Shown: positions 34,403-42,888 of the stretch, piece after piece
Numbering within the stretch: the first letter of the stretch is position 1
Layout: each line of letters begins with the position of its first letter
From: a virus
IMG/VR virus record: IMGVR_UViG_3300043418_000072
Coordinates: 295,362 to 354,098 of that record
Length of the DNA: 58,737 nt
Reading direction: 5' to 3' (one strand)
Notes under the pieces: generated by a model
Databases searched by the model: none
What the model was told of the DNA's origin: nothing
What the model saw: the letters and a program-made list of their open reading frames with translations, nothing else
Made by a program: the position numbers and the translations under genes

Positions 34403-35779
34403 ATGGCACAGGCCTATTTTTATGACGGGCAGATCCGTCGATTCGTAACACAGTTCATCCGCATGATGAGCAACTTCCAGGTGGAGTTTGGCAAGGACCG
34501 CAACGGTGCCATTGCGCTACAACGTGTGCCTGTTGTATACGGAGATGTTAGCAGACAAGCCGCAATGATTCTACGCAACAATAGTGAGAACAGTTTAAAC
34601 GCTGTGCCCGCAATGGCTGTTTATATTAATGGACTGCAATACGATCAGTCTCGTATGCAAGAGCCGTTCTTTGTTAGCAAACTAAACTTACGACAAAAGA
34701 GTTATGATCCAATGACAGGCGAATATGGTACTACCCAAGACAGTGCGTACACTGTTGAGCGTATGATGCCTGTGCCCTATAAGCTAACATTGAAGTTGGA
34801 TATCTGGACTAGTAATACTGAGCAGAAGCTGCAACTAGTTGAGCAAATTGGTGTGCTGTTCAACCCTAGCATGGAAATTCAAAGCACAGACAACTATATC
34901 GACTGGACTAGCTTAACCGTGGTTACTCGTACCGACCTAAGCTGGTCGAGCCGAAGTGTACCAACAGGTGGCGAAGAACCAATTGATATTTGCACAATGA
35001 CTTTTGAGATTCCAATTTGGATCAGCGGTCCTGCAAAAGTCAAACAACTTGGGGTTGTACAAAAGATTATCACTAGCATTTTTGATGCCAATGGTAACTT
35101 AGACGAGAACGCCATGGCTGAAAGTAATTTGTTAGCACGTAAAATGCTAACTCCGCTGCACTATAGCGTACTGTTTACCGGCAATACTCTAAAGCTACTA
35201 AAGAAGAATGAAATGTCTAATGCAGACGGCACAGATAAGATCGGCACTGCTGATTTTTGGAAGCCACTGATTGGCATGTACGGTAGTCTCAAAGATGGTG
35301 CAAGTCAAGTTCGTTTACAGTTAGCAGTAGCATACGACGAAATTGACGGAGTAACTGCAACCACTGAACTAGTGGGCACCATTGCTTATCATCCAACAGA
35401 TGATACCTTATTGTTGTTTACGCTAGACACAGACACTGCGCCAGCTAACACTTTGGACCCAATTGACGCTATCATTGACCCACGAAATGTTAACGTAGAT
35501 GACAACAATTTATTAACACCAACTGCGGGCACACGATATCTTATCTTAGATGGAATTGGCACTGGCACCGCAGTATGGGGCAACTTAACTGCAAACGCAA
35601 ACGATATCATTGAGTTTAACGGAACCAATTGGACCGTAAGTCTTGACAGCACTGATCACTCTACGTTAGAATACGTTACTAACTTAACCACTGGTGTTCA
35701 ATATAAATGGCTTGCAGGTAACTGGACCAAGAGCATCGACGGTGTATATCACGAAGGCGAATGGTCAATCATACTGTAG
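34403..35779 (+). CDS. 15: Tail sheath stabiliser / tail completion gp15, extended
   Basis: 458 residues. The N-terminal 230 residues (MAQAYFYDGQIRRFVTQFIR, VPVVYGDVSRQ, VPYKLTLKLDIWTSN, MTFEIPIWISGP) fit gp15, which caps the tail tube and sheath at the head side and joins the neck. T4 gp15 has 272 residues; here about 190 extra residues form a C-terminal part with YHPTDDTLLLFT, EFNGTNWTVSLD and YKWLAGNWTKS segments like those in the neck-like protein and gp18. AAGGGAA precedes the start. It overlaps the Nudix gene by 19 nt. Confidence 0.85.
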   Translation: MAQAYFYDGQIRRFVTQFIRMMSNFQVEFGKDRNGAIALQRVPVVYGDVSRQAAMILRNNSENSLNAVPAMAVYINGLQYDQSRMQEPFFVSKLNLRQKSYDPMTGEYGTTQDSAYTVERMMPVPYKLTLKLDIWTSNTEQKLQLVEQIGVLFNPSMEIQSTDNYIDWTSLTVVTRTDLSWSSRSVPTGGEEPIDICTMTFEIPIWISGPAKVKQLGVVQKIITSIFDANGNLDENAMAESNLLARKMLTPLHYSVLFTGNTLKLLKKNEMSNADGTDKIGTADFWKPLIGMYGSLKDGASQVRLQLAVAYDEIDGVTATTELVGTIAYHPTDDTLLLFTLDTDTAPANTLDPIDAIIDPRNVNVDDNNLLTPTAGTRYLILDGIGTGTAVWGNLTANANDIIEFNGTNWTVSLDSTDHSTLEYVTNLTTGVQYKWLAGNWTKSIDGVYHEGEWSIIL

Positions 35780-36183
35780 GCGTAGGAGCTTTATTCTACA
35801 GCCAGAAAACAAAACGTTATTTGTTTGTGTTACGCAACGGACACAAGCATAATGGCCATTGGGGACTAGTTGGCGGTAAGGTTGAAAAAGACGAAACTGC
35901 TATCCAAGCACTAGGTAGAGAAATCATCGAAGAGATTGGTCCAGTTGAATCAAACAAGATCATTCCCTTAGAACACTTTACTAGTGATAACGCTAACTTT
36001 GAATATCACACATATCTGGTTACAGTAGAGCGTGAATTTGTGCCTGAACTAAATCACGAACATAGAGGGTATGCTTGGACCAGCATTGAGGATCATCCTA
36101 AGCCACTGCATCCGGGTGTGTGGCGCACATTTAATTTCCAAAGCGTGTTGGAAAAGATCAAAACACTAGAGAGTATCTTATAA
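35761..36183 (+). CDS. Nudix hydrolase
   Basis: 140 residues. The Nudix box is GGKVEKDETAIQALGREIIEE (38-58), with R53-E54-x2-E57-E58 as the metal-binding site. Nudix enzymes cleave nucleoside diphosphate compounds such as 8-oxo-dGTP, ADP-ribose, NADH or capped RNA. The start overlaps gp15 by 19 nt, and the end overlaps the convergent 36178 gene by 6 nt. T4 has NudE of comparable size. Substrate cannot be predicted. Confidence 0.9.
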   Translation: MVNHTVGVGALFYSQKTKRYLFVLRNGHKHNGHWGLVGGKVEKDETAIQALGREIIEEIGPVESNKIIPLEHFTSDNANFEYHTYLVTVEREFVPELNHEHRGYAWTSIEDHPKPLHPGVWRTFNFQSVLEKIKTLESIL

Positions 36184-36915
36184 ATCTACTTCGTTTACAA
36201 ATTGGTTAAAATCAATTTGACGTAAGTTAGGTGCCCACTTCCATTCTTCAGGAAGCCTAAACGAGTCAGTTGGCTTAACTCGTACAAAATCAACATCAGG
36301 GTAGGTGTTAAATACTTGCAACATTGTCTGAACATAGAACGCCTCGTTGTATCCATCTTTTAATTCTGGATATCCATTGGTATCTTGGTACAGGTTGTAG
36401 CTATGCGTTGGAGTATCTACTCCGTCAAATCCCACTAAGTAGACTTTAGCGTGTCCGTCAAAGCAGGCCATGTATGCCGCCATCGCGCCGCTGTTCCAAC
36501 ATGGGTCTTGCGGAATATAGTATAGGCGGGTTGGATCTGCACTAACGTAAGATCTATTTGCATAGACAATATTAGCTGCTGTGTAGTTGCTATCCATTAC
36601 TTCATTGAGAATTTCAGGTCTAGTAACAACCAAGAAATTTGGACGGAAGTCTCTATGCAGTGCATTACAACCGTATGTTTGCAAAGCGCCTAATGCTGGT
36701 ACGCCGTTTTTGTGATGCTTAATAGCTTCAAGGTTAAACTTGCGGCGACTTTCTCCATTGCCAATTACTAGTGCCTTTGTCCCATACTGCGATGCAGTTT
36801 GACTAGGAGGAATTGTAATCTGCTCGGAGGTCCATGCTCCACTAGTTAGATCGCGAGTATCGTTAACTCGCTCTCCAATGTAGGTGCTACGGTATAATGG
36901 TTGTATTGTCTTCAT
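36178..36915 (-). CDS. Sugar- or nucleotide-transferase-like protein (DUF115-type)
   Basis: 245 residues. The segment KALVIGNGESRRKFNLEAI followed by YGCNALHRDFRPNFLVVTRP and KVYLVGFDGVD is like DUF115/MptE-type and motility-accessory sialyltransferase-type proteins, which bind nucleotide-linked substrates; the match is weak. The ATG follows a late promoter by 4 nt without a ribosome site. It is the last gene of the enzyme cluster next to the fibre genes, so it might modify a virion protein or cell surface glycan. Confidence 0.55.
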   Translation of the reverse strand: MKTIQPLYRSTYIGERVNDTRDLTSGAWTSEQITIPPSQTASQYGTKALVIGNGESRRKFNLEAIKHHKNGVPALGALQTYGCNALHRDFRPNFLVVTRPEILNEVMDSNYTAANIVYANRSYVSADPTRLYYIPQDPCWNSGAMAAYMACFDGHAKVYLVGFDGVDTPTHSYNLYQDTNGYPELKDGYNEAFYVQTMLQVFNTYPDVDFVRVKPTDSFRLPEEWKWAPNLRQIDFNQFVNEVDL

Positions 36916-36919
36916 ACCG

Positions 36920-36927
36920 TATTTATT
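36920..36927 (-). promoter_or_regulatory. Late promoter at the 36178 gene start
   Basis: Minus strand AATAAATA, then CGGT and ATG at 36915, a 4-nt gap. Confidence 0.6.
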
Positions 36928-36930
36928 GCT

Positions 36931-38553
36931 TTACTTGCTATAGAAGTTATCGTACAAGAATTGGTAGTGAGTAGGCAATGTCTCAATATGTGCCATTACT
37001 TCTTCTTTGTGCTCTAGCCACTTATCGTAGATTGTGGCTCGAAGTTCAGGCGACTCGTGACGTCTCACATCCTCATATCTTATATAATTTGGCTCCACGG
37101 GATTGTATCCCTGCCCTGCTGCAATATACAAAATCCCGCCCATGTTGTTATCAAATGTTCGAGTGCGGTGCATACGCATACCCAAGTCAGATGCAGATCG
37201 TACATCGTGTGCCAATCCAGACAAGTTAATAGTCCCGCCCATCGCTCGTGAATACGTTAAATCGCCTGTAACTTCTTTCCAGTACGGAGTATCGTTACGA
37301 CAGCTTAGTGCATAGTGCTGACTAATAAAGTCTTTGAATCCTAGAATCTGTTCTTGGAATCCATAGTTAAACAAATCAACATCGTAGTTACTAACAATGC
37401 CGTTACGCATTAACAGAGTATTGCATAATTTAACAATGCCTTCGTGTGTTAGCATCAGTCCTGTACTTTCCAGTGGCTCAATGAAGCCATTAGCAAGACC
37501 GATGCCCACTACGTTTTTAACCCATGCACGCTCATGAACACCGTGCTTGATCTTAATGTGTCGCACTTCGCATGATTCTGCTCGCTCTGCGTCCGGAAAC
37601 ATCATGCGATTGCTCTTTAGATGTTTGCGAAACTGCGCTTCTGCTTCTTCTTCAGTGGCATGTTTGCTGCTGTACACATAGCCTGTGCCGATGCGATTCC
37701 ATAGCGGAATGTTCCATACCCATCCGCACTCAATAGCAGTGCATGATGTATAGTTTTCCATTTCTGCTTCTTTGTCAATATACGGAATGACTGTAGCAAT
37801 CGCTCTGTCATTTAACAGTGTGTCATGGAAGCTAGTGAATGGCTCTTTGAGAGTTTGCTCTAATAGCAGACTCTTAAATCCAGTGCAATCAATAAACAAG
37901 TCTGCTTCTAGATATCCACTGTTCTCTGTCCCAATTTTTTCAATTGATCCATCTTCTCTCTGCACAACATCAGTTACTGTATCTAGTAAGTGCGTCATCC
38001 CACTCGGCAAGCACAGATTATCTCTAAGCCATGCGCCAAATAAGGTGGCATCCATGTGATATGCTGTGTCTTCACTAAAATTAAACCCACGAATTTTGTA
38101 ATCCTCGTTTCGTGTCATTTTATTCTTATCCGTCATTAATATGCTGTCGTGATAAAACTCTGCAAAGTTGCTGGGATCAAGATTACCACGGTCGGCTGCT
38201 GCTAGGAACCATTCCATTGGGCCGCGAGGTTTATCTGTGAAATCTAAGATGCCAAAAGGATAATGAAACTTGTGCGGCTCCTCCTTTGGGTTTTCTCTAA
38301 AGTCAATGAACTTGATACTGGTCTTATATGTTGCATTACATGCTGCCATCCAGTCTTCGTCCTTAATGCCAATTAATGCCAGATATTGATTAATATGTCC
38401 GATGGTACTTTCGCCCACACCAATGATAGGAATGTTAGGACTCTCAATGAGAGTTAGCTTAATGTTAGGTAGAAGCCTGGCTATTGCCGCCGCTGTCATC
38501 CATCCACTTGATCCACCGCCCACGATGGTAATTGATTTTACGTTATGGTGCAT
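36931..38553 (-). CDS. Flavin-dependent tryptophan halogenase
   Basis: 540 residues. FAD-binding GGGSSG (12-17) and GVGEST (45-50); the catalytic lysine is K77 in YKTSIKF (K79 of PrnA). ECGWVWNIPLW is the WxWxIP motif that keeps flavin chemistry away from the substrate, and EPLESTGL includes the conserved Glu of the active site. The family chlorinates or brominates tryptophan using FADH2, O2 and halide through hypohalous acid. No flavin reductase is seen in the window. It lies between the 36178 gene and a 2-oxoglutarate oxygenase (1-nt gap), near tail fibres, as reported for cyanophages carrying such genes; target unknown. Confidence 0.92.
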   Translation of the reverse strand: MHHNVKSITIVGGGSSGWMTAAAIARLLPNIKLTLIESPNIPIIGVGESTIGHINQYLALIGIKDEDWMAACNATYKTSIKFIDFRENPKEEPHKFHYPFGILDFTDKPRGPMEWFLAAADRGNLDPSNFAEFYHDSILMTDKNKMTRNEDYKIRGFNFSEDTAYHMDATLFGAWLRDNLCLPSGMTHLLDTVTDVVQREDGSIEKIGTENSGYLEADLFIDCTGFKSLLLEQTLKEPFTSFHDTLLNDRAIATVIPYIDKEAEMENYTSCTAIECGWVWNIPLWNRIGTGYVYSSKHATEEEAEAQFRKHLKSNRMMFPDAERAESCEVRHIKIKHGVHERAWVKNVVGIGLANGFIEPLESTGLMLTHEGIVKLCNTLLMRNGIVSNYDVDLFNYGFQEQILGFKDFISQHYALSCRNDTPYWKEVTGDLTYSRAMGGTINLSGLAHDVRSASDLGMRMHRTRTFDNNMGGILYIAAGQGYNPVEPNYIRYEDVRRHESPELRATIYDKWLEHKEEVMAHIETLPTHYQFLYDNFYSK

Positions 38554-38554
38554 T

Positions 38555-39151
38555 TTATCTCGCTATGTAGTTTATTGTGATTACTAATCGTCTGTCATGC
38601 TCTGCTGGCTTAGTGCTTGCATGGAATCTAAGACCATCAAATACGCAAACACGACCTTTCTTTGGACTGCAACGTTGGGCTACAGTAAATTTATTGTTTG
38701 CCACAAAATCATAAAGTGCCTGCTCAGTGATATTTGATTCTTGTATTTCTGCAAGTGTTTGGTCAAATATCACTGTGTCTCCGTCGCTATCACTGATGTA
38801 GTAACATGCAGTATAGTGTGGCATTGTGAAGTCCACGTGCGGAGTATTATGATCATATCCTTCTTTGAGTGTTTGACTTAGATATCCAATTCTAATGCGT
38901 AACAGTTGCTCGATAGTGTGACCTGCTGCTTCAGTGATTGCATATACAATTGGCTTAATGAACGGAAACCACTCGCTTGGATTTGCGCCAAGGTCATACG
39001 CAAGATGTACCATGCCAGAATTATTGCCGTAGCTCTTGTTAGTGACATCATTGATGTAGTGCCACGGAAATGGGGTACTGGTTACATCAAATTCAATTTG
39101 ATCTGCATACCCTTGTGGGATTATTTTATCAAAGATCTGTATGTCAGACAT
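38555..39151 (-). CDS. 2-oxoglutarate/Fe(II) oxygenase (prolyl-hydroxylase-like)
   Basis: 198 residues. The metal triad is H105-x-D107 in TPHVDF and H177 in LRFHASTKP; the arginine for 2-oxoglutarate is R186 or R187 in HDRRLVITIN. Strands YTACYYIS and GRVCVFDG fit the double-stranded beta-helix. These enzymes hydroxylate amino acid side chains or nucleic acids. It is translationally linked to the downstream halogenase and upstream U32-like gene (1-nt overlap), implying a shared substrate. Possible target: virion or host protein residues. Confidence 0.88.
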   Translation of the reverse strand: MSDIQIFDKIIPQGYADQIEFDVTSTPFPWHYINDVTNKSYGNNSGMVHLAYDLGANPSEWFPFIKPIVYAITEAAGHTIEQLLRIRIGYLSQTLKEGYDHNTPHVDFTMPHYTACYYISDSDGDTVIFDQTLAEIQESNITEQALYDFVANNKFTVAQRCSPKKGRVCVFDGLRFHASTKPAEHDRRLVITINYIAR

Positions 39152-40377
39152 TATTGCTTTCTAATTTGCAGAGCAGAATCAACATCCTGCATACCAAATG
39201 TGCGCTCACATTCGTGACAGTCCCAGCACTGATTGCGACATGTGCGCAAAATCTTTTCCAGTCGTTTACCCGGATCAGTTGCCCAAATTCCTGTGTACGG
39301 CTTATAGGTAGTTTTAAAGTCTTCTTTGGTATGTCGAGTGTCAATCCAACCAGGGATCCAGTTGTGCATTGGACCTGCGTTATTGTCAATTACTTCGTTA
39401 AAGTCGTCTGCATAAACAGTTTTCCCCACAAAGCTAATACTTTGCTTAAACTTGTTAACATCGTCGTAGTACCAACATGCTTTCATGTATTTGGCATCTT
39501 CTGGTTTAAACATTGGAGCAGTTAGTCGCCCTGAATATTTAAAAATATCCACTAGCTCTGCAAACTCTTTAAATGTATCTGCTTGCCCTGCTACTAAATT
39601 AATTCCGCTGCGTGGGAGAGCTGCAAAGTCTTGATGTTGTCTCCAGCCATTACAACTTAAATCTGCAATGCTTTTAAAATACTCAGTACCAATTACTTCA
39701 CCAACACTGTCATGCTCTTTCTTAAACGGGCAGTGATAGATACAAGCCTCAGCAACCAGCAAACTTGTCATTAACTTCTTCTGCGGATTGAGACTGTTTA
39801 AGTAATCCTGTGCCCTTTTGATGCGCTTTAGTTCGCGGATGTTACGGTTCAAACTACGATCTAATAGAATAGTATTGTAGCCCAAGTATGCGTAATCAAT
39901 GAACTGCTGTGCGTCAGCTACAATTTGGTTCACTGTGCTTTTCCAACGCATGTCAGGGCAACGCTGTTGTAGGATACCCATGCGTAGGATATGTTCGCTG
40001 CTCATTGTGCAACTACGCAGGCCGCGATCGTAATAGCCGCCAATCCATTCTACAAATTGATCTCTTACTGATTGATCAAAAGCAACTTCGTGAGGCACTT
40101 CAACTGTATTAAATGTTAAGCTGATTTCGACACCGGTTTCTTCTTGTAGCTTGAACAAATAATCAATTTGCTCGTCGCTTGCTTCAACGCCCATTGGGTT
40201 GCCGCAGCGTTTTTGTTGACCATTGTATTCATAATAGAAGAATTTTCCAAAGTACACATCGTGCAAATTTGCCAAGTACTTTGGGTCGGCATTTTTCATT
40301 GTTTCATAAAATACGCCAGCGTGTTCACCATGAAATCGATCGTAATGTGCGACCGAAAACCGTTTATTGAAATCCAT
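39151..40377 (-). CDS. U32-peptidase-like iron-sulfur protein
   Basis: 408 residues. NTILLDRSLNRNIRELKRIK and SLLVAEACIYHCPFKKEHD resemble the TIM-barrel core of U32 peptidase-like proteins (UbiU/UbiV, YhbU), which carry iron-sulfur clusters and help in oxygen-independent hydroxylation or RNA modification rather than proteolysis. CHECER at the C-terminal end (CRNQCWDCHEC), plus C214/C218-type residues, could bind a cluster. A radical SAM identity was considered, but no CX3CX2C motif lies near the N-terminus. It is coupled to the oxygenase. Confidence 0.6.
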   Translation of the reverse strand: MDFNKRFSVAHYDRFHGEHAGVFYETMKNADPKYLANLHDVYFGKFFYYEYNGQQKRCGNPMGVEASDEQIDYLFKLQEETGVEISLTFNTVEVPHEVAFDQSVRDQFVEWIGGYYDRGLRSCTMSSEHILRMGILQQRCPDMRWKSTVNQIVADAQQFIDYAYLGYNTILLDRSLNRNIRELKRIKRAQDYLNSLNPQKKLMTSLLVAEACIYHCPFKKEHDSVGEVIGTEYFKSIADLSCNGWRQHQDFAALPRSGINLVAGQADTFKEFAELVDIFKYSGRLTAPMFKPEDAKYMKACWYYDDVNKFKQSISFVGKTVYADDFNEVIDNNAGPMHNWIPGWIDTRHTKEDFKTTYKPYTGIWATDPGKRLEKILRTCRNQCWDCHECERTFGMQDVDSALQIRKQ

Positions 40378-40391
40378 AAATCACCTTAGGG

Positions 40392-40814
40392 TTAAATATT
40401 GCCCTGCATACCTGCTTGAATTGATTCCCAATGTCGCAAGTTCCACTCGTATACTGCTTGCGGATCATCTTTCGGAATCGCTGCTTTAACACTAGCAATG
40501 TGCGTTGCCCAGGGCCCACTATTACTTATCGTACCTGTAGCCTGTAGCTCTTTAAAAAGCATATCCATTTGGTTTCCTACTGGAGTATATGCAATACCTC
40601 TAGCAACCTGGTAAGCTGTTTCTGCAAAACCCGGCAGCTTAGTAATATCAAATTTGGTAATGGTACCATCTTCGTTGTATAAATCGTGTGTGGTTGTTCC
40701 ATCGGGGACGTCAACCCATTGAAAATCTGTGTGTACTTCAAATTCTTCCCCAATTTCTCGAATTTCGCAAATTCGACCTTGTTCTGTGTTATGTAAAAGT
40801 GCTCGTAATGTCAT
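40392..40814 (-). CDS. Tail-fibre assembly / XkdW-like protein
   Basis: 140 residues. The middle GNQMDMLFKELQATGTISNS followed by ATHIASVKAAIPKDDPQ resembles the small proteins that accompany tail fibres in many phages (XkdW- and fibre-assembly-like; typical order QLDxL...G...W...I..VK..PKP). It lies directly downstream of the adhesin genes and is followed by the U32-like gene. It is probably a fibre-associated or chaperone protein. Confidence 0.65.
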   Translation of the reverse strand: MTLRALLHNTEQGRICEIREIGEEFEVHTDFQWVDVPDGTTTHDLYNEDGTITKFDITKLPGFAETAYQVARGIAYTPVGNQMDMLFKELQATGTISNSGPWATHIASVKAAIPKDDPQAVYEWNLRHWESIQAGMQGNI

Positions 40815-40831
40815 TTCATTTTTCCTTTTGA

Positions 40832-41551
40832 TTATCTATAAGCGTAAACTATAACTAATCCAGCTTGTCCGTATTCACCAGCACTGTGGCCACGTGGGTG
40901 CTGGTATCCCCAATCTGTTACGTTGCCAGGGCCACCGGTGCCCGGGGCGCCAGTGGATATACCGTGTTGCACGTTCCATCCTAGGTTACTGTGATTTCGT
41001 ATGTGCGCCTGTGCTCCGCCAAAATAGCTTGCGCCGCCTAGCGAGCTAAGTGATCCATGACCAACGCTGTTGGTGTGTCCCCAACCTCCGCCGCCTTGTA
41101 CATGCACTGCTTGACCCGACGCACTATTACCACCATGGCCGCCGCTGTGGCTGTATTGTTGATTAGCCCCATATCCGCCGATAGCGCTCATATATGTACC
41201 AAAGCTGCTTGTACCGCCTTGACCTGCTGCTGAGTAGTAAGCAGCATAGCTGCCGCCGCCGCCCACTGTGACTGCAACCGATCCTACGCCACTTACGCCA
41301 AAAACGTTTTCTGCATAACACCCGGCGCCACCGCTTTCGCAATAGCCGGCTCCGCCGCCGCCGCCGCCGACTAATTTGACATGTACTACTGTTGCGCCGG
41401 GATTAGTCCACGTCCCACTTTGCCTAAATGCCTGGATATCAATTAAATCGCCGCGGTCCGACCCGTTGAGCGCGAGGCCACCATTTAATCGTGAAGTCTG
41501 CGTTGTTCCATTACTAAATGTAATGCCGCTTGCACCTAATGTTACTGCCAT
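40832..41551 (-). CDS. Glycine-rich tail-tip adhesin 1
   Basis: 239 residues. A conserved 15-residue N-terminal segment (MAVTLGASGITFSNG) precedes a hydrophilic region and a Gly-rich part with runs such as GGGGGGAGYCESGGAGCYAE. Gly-rich motifs of this sort form polyglycine II helices in gp38 adhesins of T4-type phages (phage S16). It has paralogues at 41561 and 42226. It is probably the receptor-binding tip of a tail fibre; sequence loops with His/Gln/Asn (HSGGHGGNS) may form the receptor surface. Compared with its paralogues, His residues are more frequent. Confidence 0.75.
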   Translation of the reverse strand: MAVTLGASGITFSNGTTQTSRLNGGLALNGSDRGDLIDIQAFRQSGTWTNPGATVVHVKLVGGGGGGAGYCESGGAGCYAENVFGVSGVGSVAVTVGGGGSYAAYYSAAGQGGTSSFGTYMSAIGGYGANQQYSHSGGHGGNSASGQAVHVQGGGGWGHTNSVGHGSLSSLGGASYFGGAQAHIRNHSNLGWNVQHGISTGAPGTGGPGNVTDWGYQHPRGHSAGEYGQAGLVIVYAYR

Positions 41552-41560
41552 GTTTTATCC

Positions 41561-42217
41561 TTATGTGTATGCGATTATTACGCATACTCCAGCTGTGCCA
41601 GTGGTTCCGGCGCCGCCGTCATTTGTACGTCCACCAGTTGCGCCTGATCCCCATGCTGGTCCGTTATTTGTTGCAGTTGTGGAACCCCTATTGTATACAC
41701 CAGTTCCACCAAAGAAACTGGCGCCACCACCTGCTGTTGCTGCATGACTTGCTGAATTTCCGTGGCCTGCACCTGTTCCGCCAACGGTTGACAGTTGTGC
41801 TCCACCAAAGCTGTTACCGCCATGTCCGCCGCCATGGCTGGAGTTATTATTTGCCCCGTGCCCACCCGAGGCCGACAACAATGACCCAAAGCTAGTTGTG
41901 CCACCTGAACCGGCCGCTGCATAATATCCAACGCCACCACCTCCACCTCCAATTGTTACTGTATATGTTGCACCCGGAGAGACTGCGTATGTGCCTTCTG
42001 CGTAGCCGCCAGCACCACCGCTTTCACAGTAGCCAGCACTGCCGCCACCACCTCCTTGTACCTGCACTAATAATCGAGTACAGTTAGCCGGAACGGTATA
42101 TGTACCCGTTGATGTAAACATCTGAATACTAATCGGCTGACCTCTGTCAGAGTACGTTGTTGTTTGAGAAGATCCATCACTAAACGTAATGCCGCTTGCA
42201 CCTAATGTAATTGCCAT
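41561..42217 (-). CDS. Glycine-rich tail-tip adhesin 2
   Basis: 218 residues, starting MAITLGASGITFSDGSSQT. Contains GGGGGSAGYCESGGAGGYAE, GGGGGGVGYYAAAGSGGTT and GGHGGNSFGGA, the same order as in its two paralogues. The Cys in GYCESGG is shared by copies 1 and 2 only. Variable loops between Gly-rich blocks probably define receptor specificity. Directly adjacent to the other two adhesins; each has its own ribosome site. Confidence 0.75.
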   Translation of the reverse strand: MAITLGASGITFSDGSSQTTTYSDRGQPISIQMFTSTGTYTVPANCTRLLVQVQGGGGGSAGYCESGGAGGYAEGTYAVSPGATYTVTIGGGGGGVGYYAAAGSGGTTSFGSLLSASGGHGANNNSSHGGGHGGNSFGGAQLSTVGGTGAGHGNSASHAATAGGGASFFGGTGVYNRGSTTATNNGPAWGSGATGGRTNDGGAGTTGTAGVCVIIAYT

Positions 42218-42225
42218 ATTATTCC

Positions 42226-42885
42226 TTAAGAGTAAGCATATACTACAATAATGCCGGCTGCTGCTGTTTTGCCGCTGCCGGCGTTACTAGTCGTTCCGCC
42301 ACTGGCACCCGCGCCTGGTGCGCCTGGACCAATTTGTTCGCCACCGCTATGTCGTGTTCCCATGCCACCACCGTAGTATCCACTAACCCCTCGGGCGCCA
42401 TATGCCCCGAATCCGTTTGTGTGGCCCACGCCGCCGCCGCCTGCGATTGTTATTTGGCCGCCTGAACCAGTTCCGCCATGTCCGCCAGTATGACTGTAGT
42501 TTGCGTTTGCTCCGTAGCCTCCAGTGGCCGTAACCAATCCCGCAAAACTGCTGGTACCACCTGTGCCGCCTGCTGCGTAATATCCAACCCCGCCGCCACC
42601 GCCACCTACTGTAACTGCAAATGTCTGTCCAGGGCTTATTGCATGAATTAATCGTTCTGCGTAACCGCCTGCGCCACCGCTCTCAAAATGTCCGGCGCCG
42701 CCACCGCCTGCGCCATGTACTTTAACCAATAGTTTCCTACACGGAGTTGGCGCAGTATATGTGCCGCTGGCTGTAAAAGTGGTAATAGAGACTAATTGAC
42801 CATAGTCGTTGTTGGATGTAGGTGACCCGTTTTGTTTAGAGCCATCGCTGAATGTTAGTCCGCTGTTGTCAATTGATACTGCCAT
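42226..42885 (-). CDS. Glycine-rich tail-tip adhesin 3
   Basis: 219 residues. Starts MAVSIDNSGLTFSDGSKQ. The Gly-rich blocks GGGGAGHFESGGAGGYAE and GGGGGGVGYYAAGGTGGTSS align with the paralogues; the Cys of the first block is Phe here. Tail-tip adhesin by analogy to S16 gp38. It lies between the endosialidase-chaperone fibre protein and adhesin 2, suggesting that these adhesins attach to that fibre. Confidence 0.75.
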   Translation of the reverse strand: MAVSIDNSGLTFSDGSKQNGSPTSNNDYGQLVSITTFTASGTYTAPTPCRKLLVKVHGAGGGGAGHFESGGAGGYAERLIHAISPGQTFAVTVGGGGGGVGYYAAGGTGGTSSFAGLVTATGGYGANANYSHTGGHGGTGSGGQITIAGGGGVGHTNGFGAYGARGVSGYYGGGMGTRHSGGEQIGPGAPGAGASGGTTSNAGSGKTAAAGIIVVYAYS

Positions 42886-42888
42886 AGT

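Noticed and set aside
39151-40377. Radical SAM assignment for the 408-residue cysteine-containing protein
   Set aside because: No CX3CX2C motif at the N-terminal part; the LDRSLNR and EACIYHCPF segments fit U32-like proteins better.
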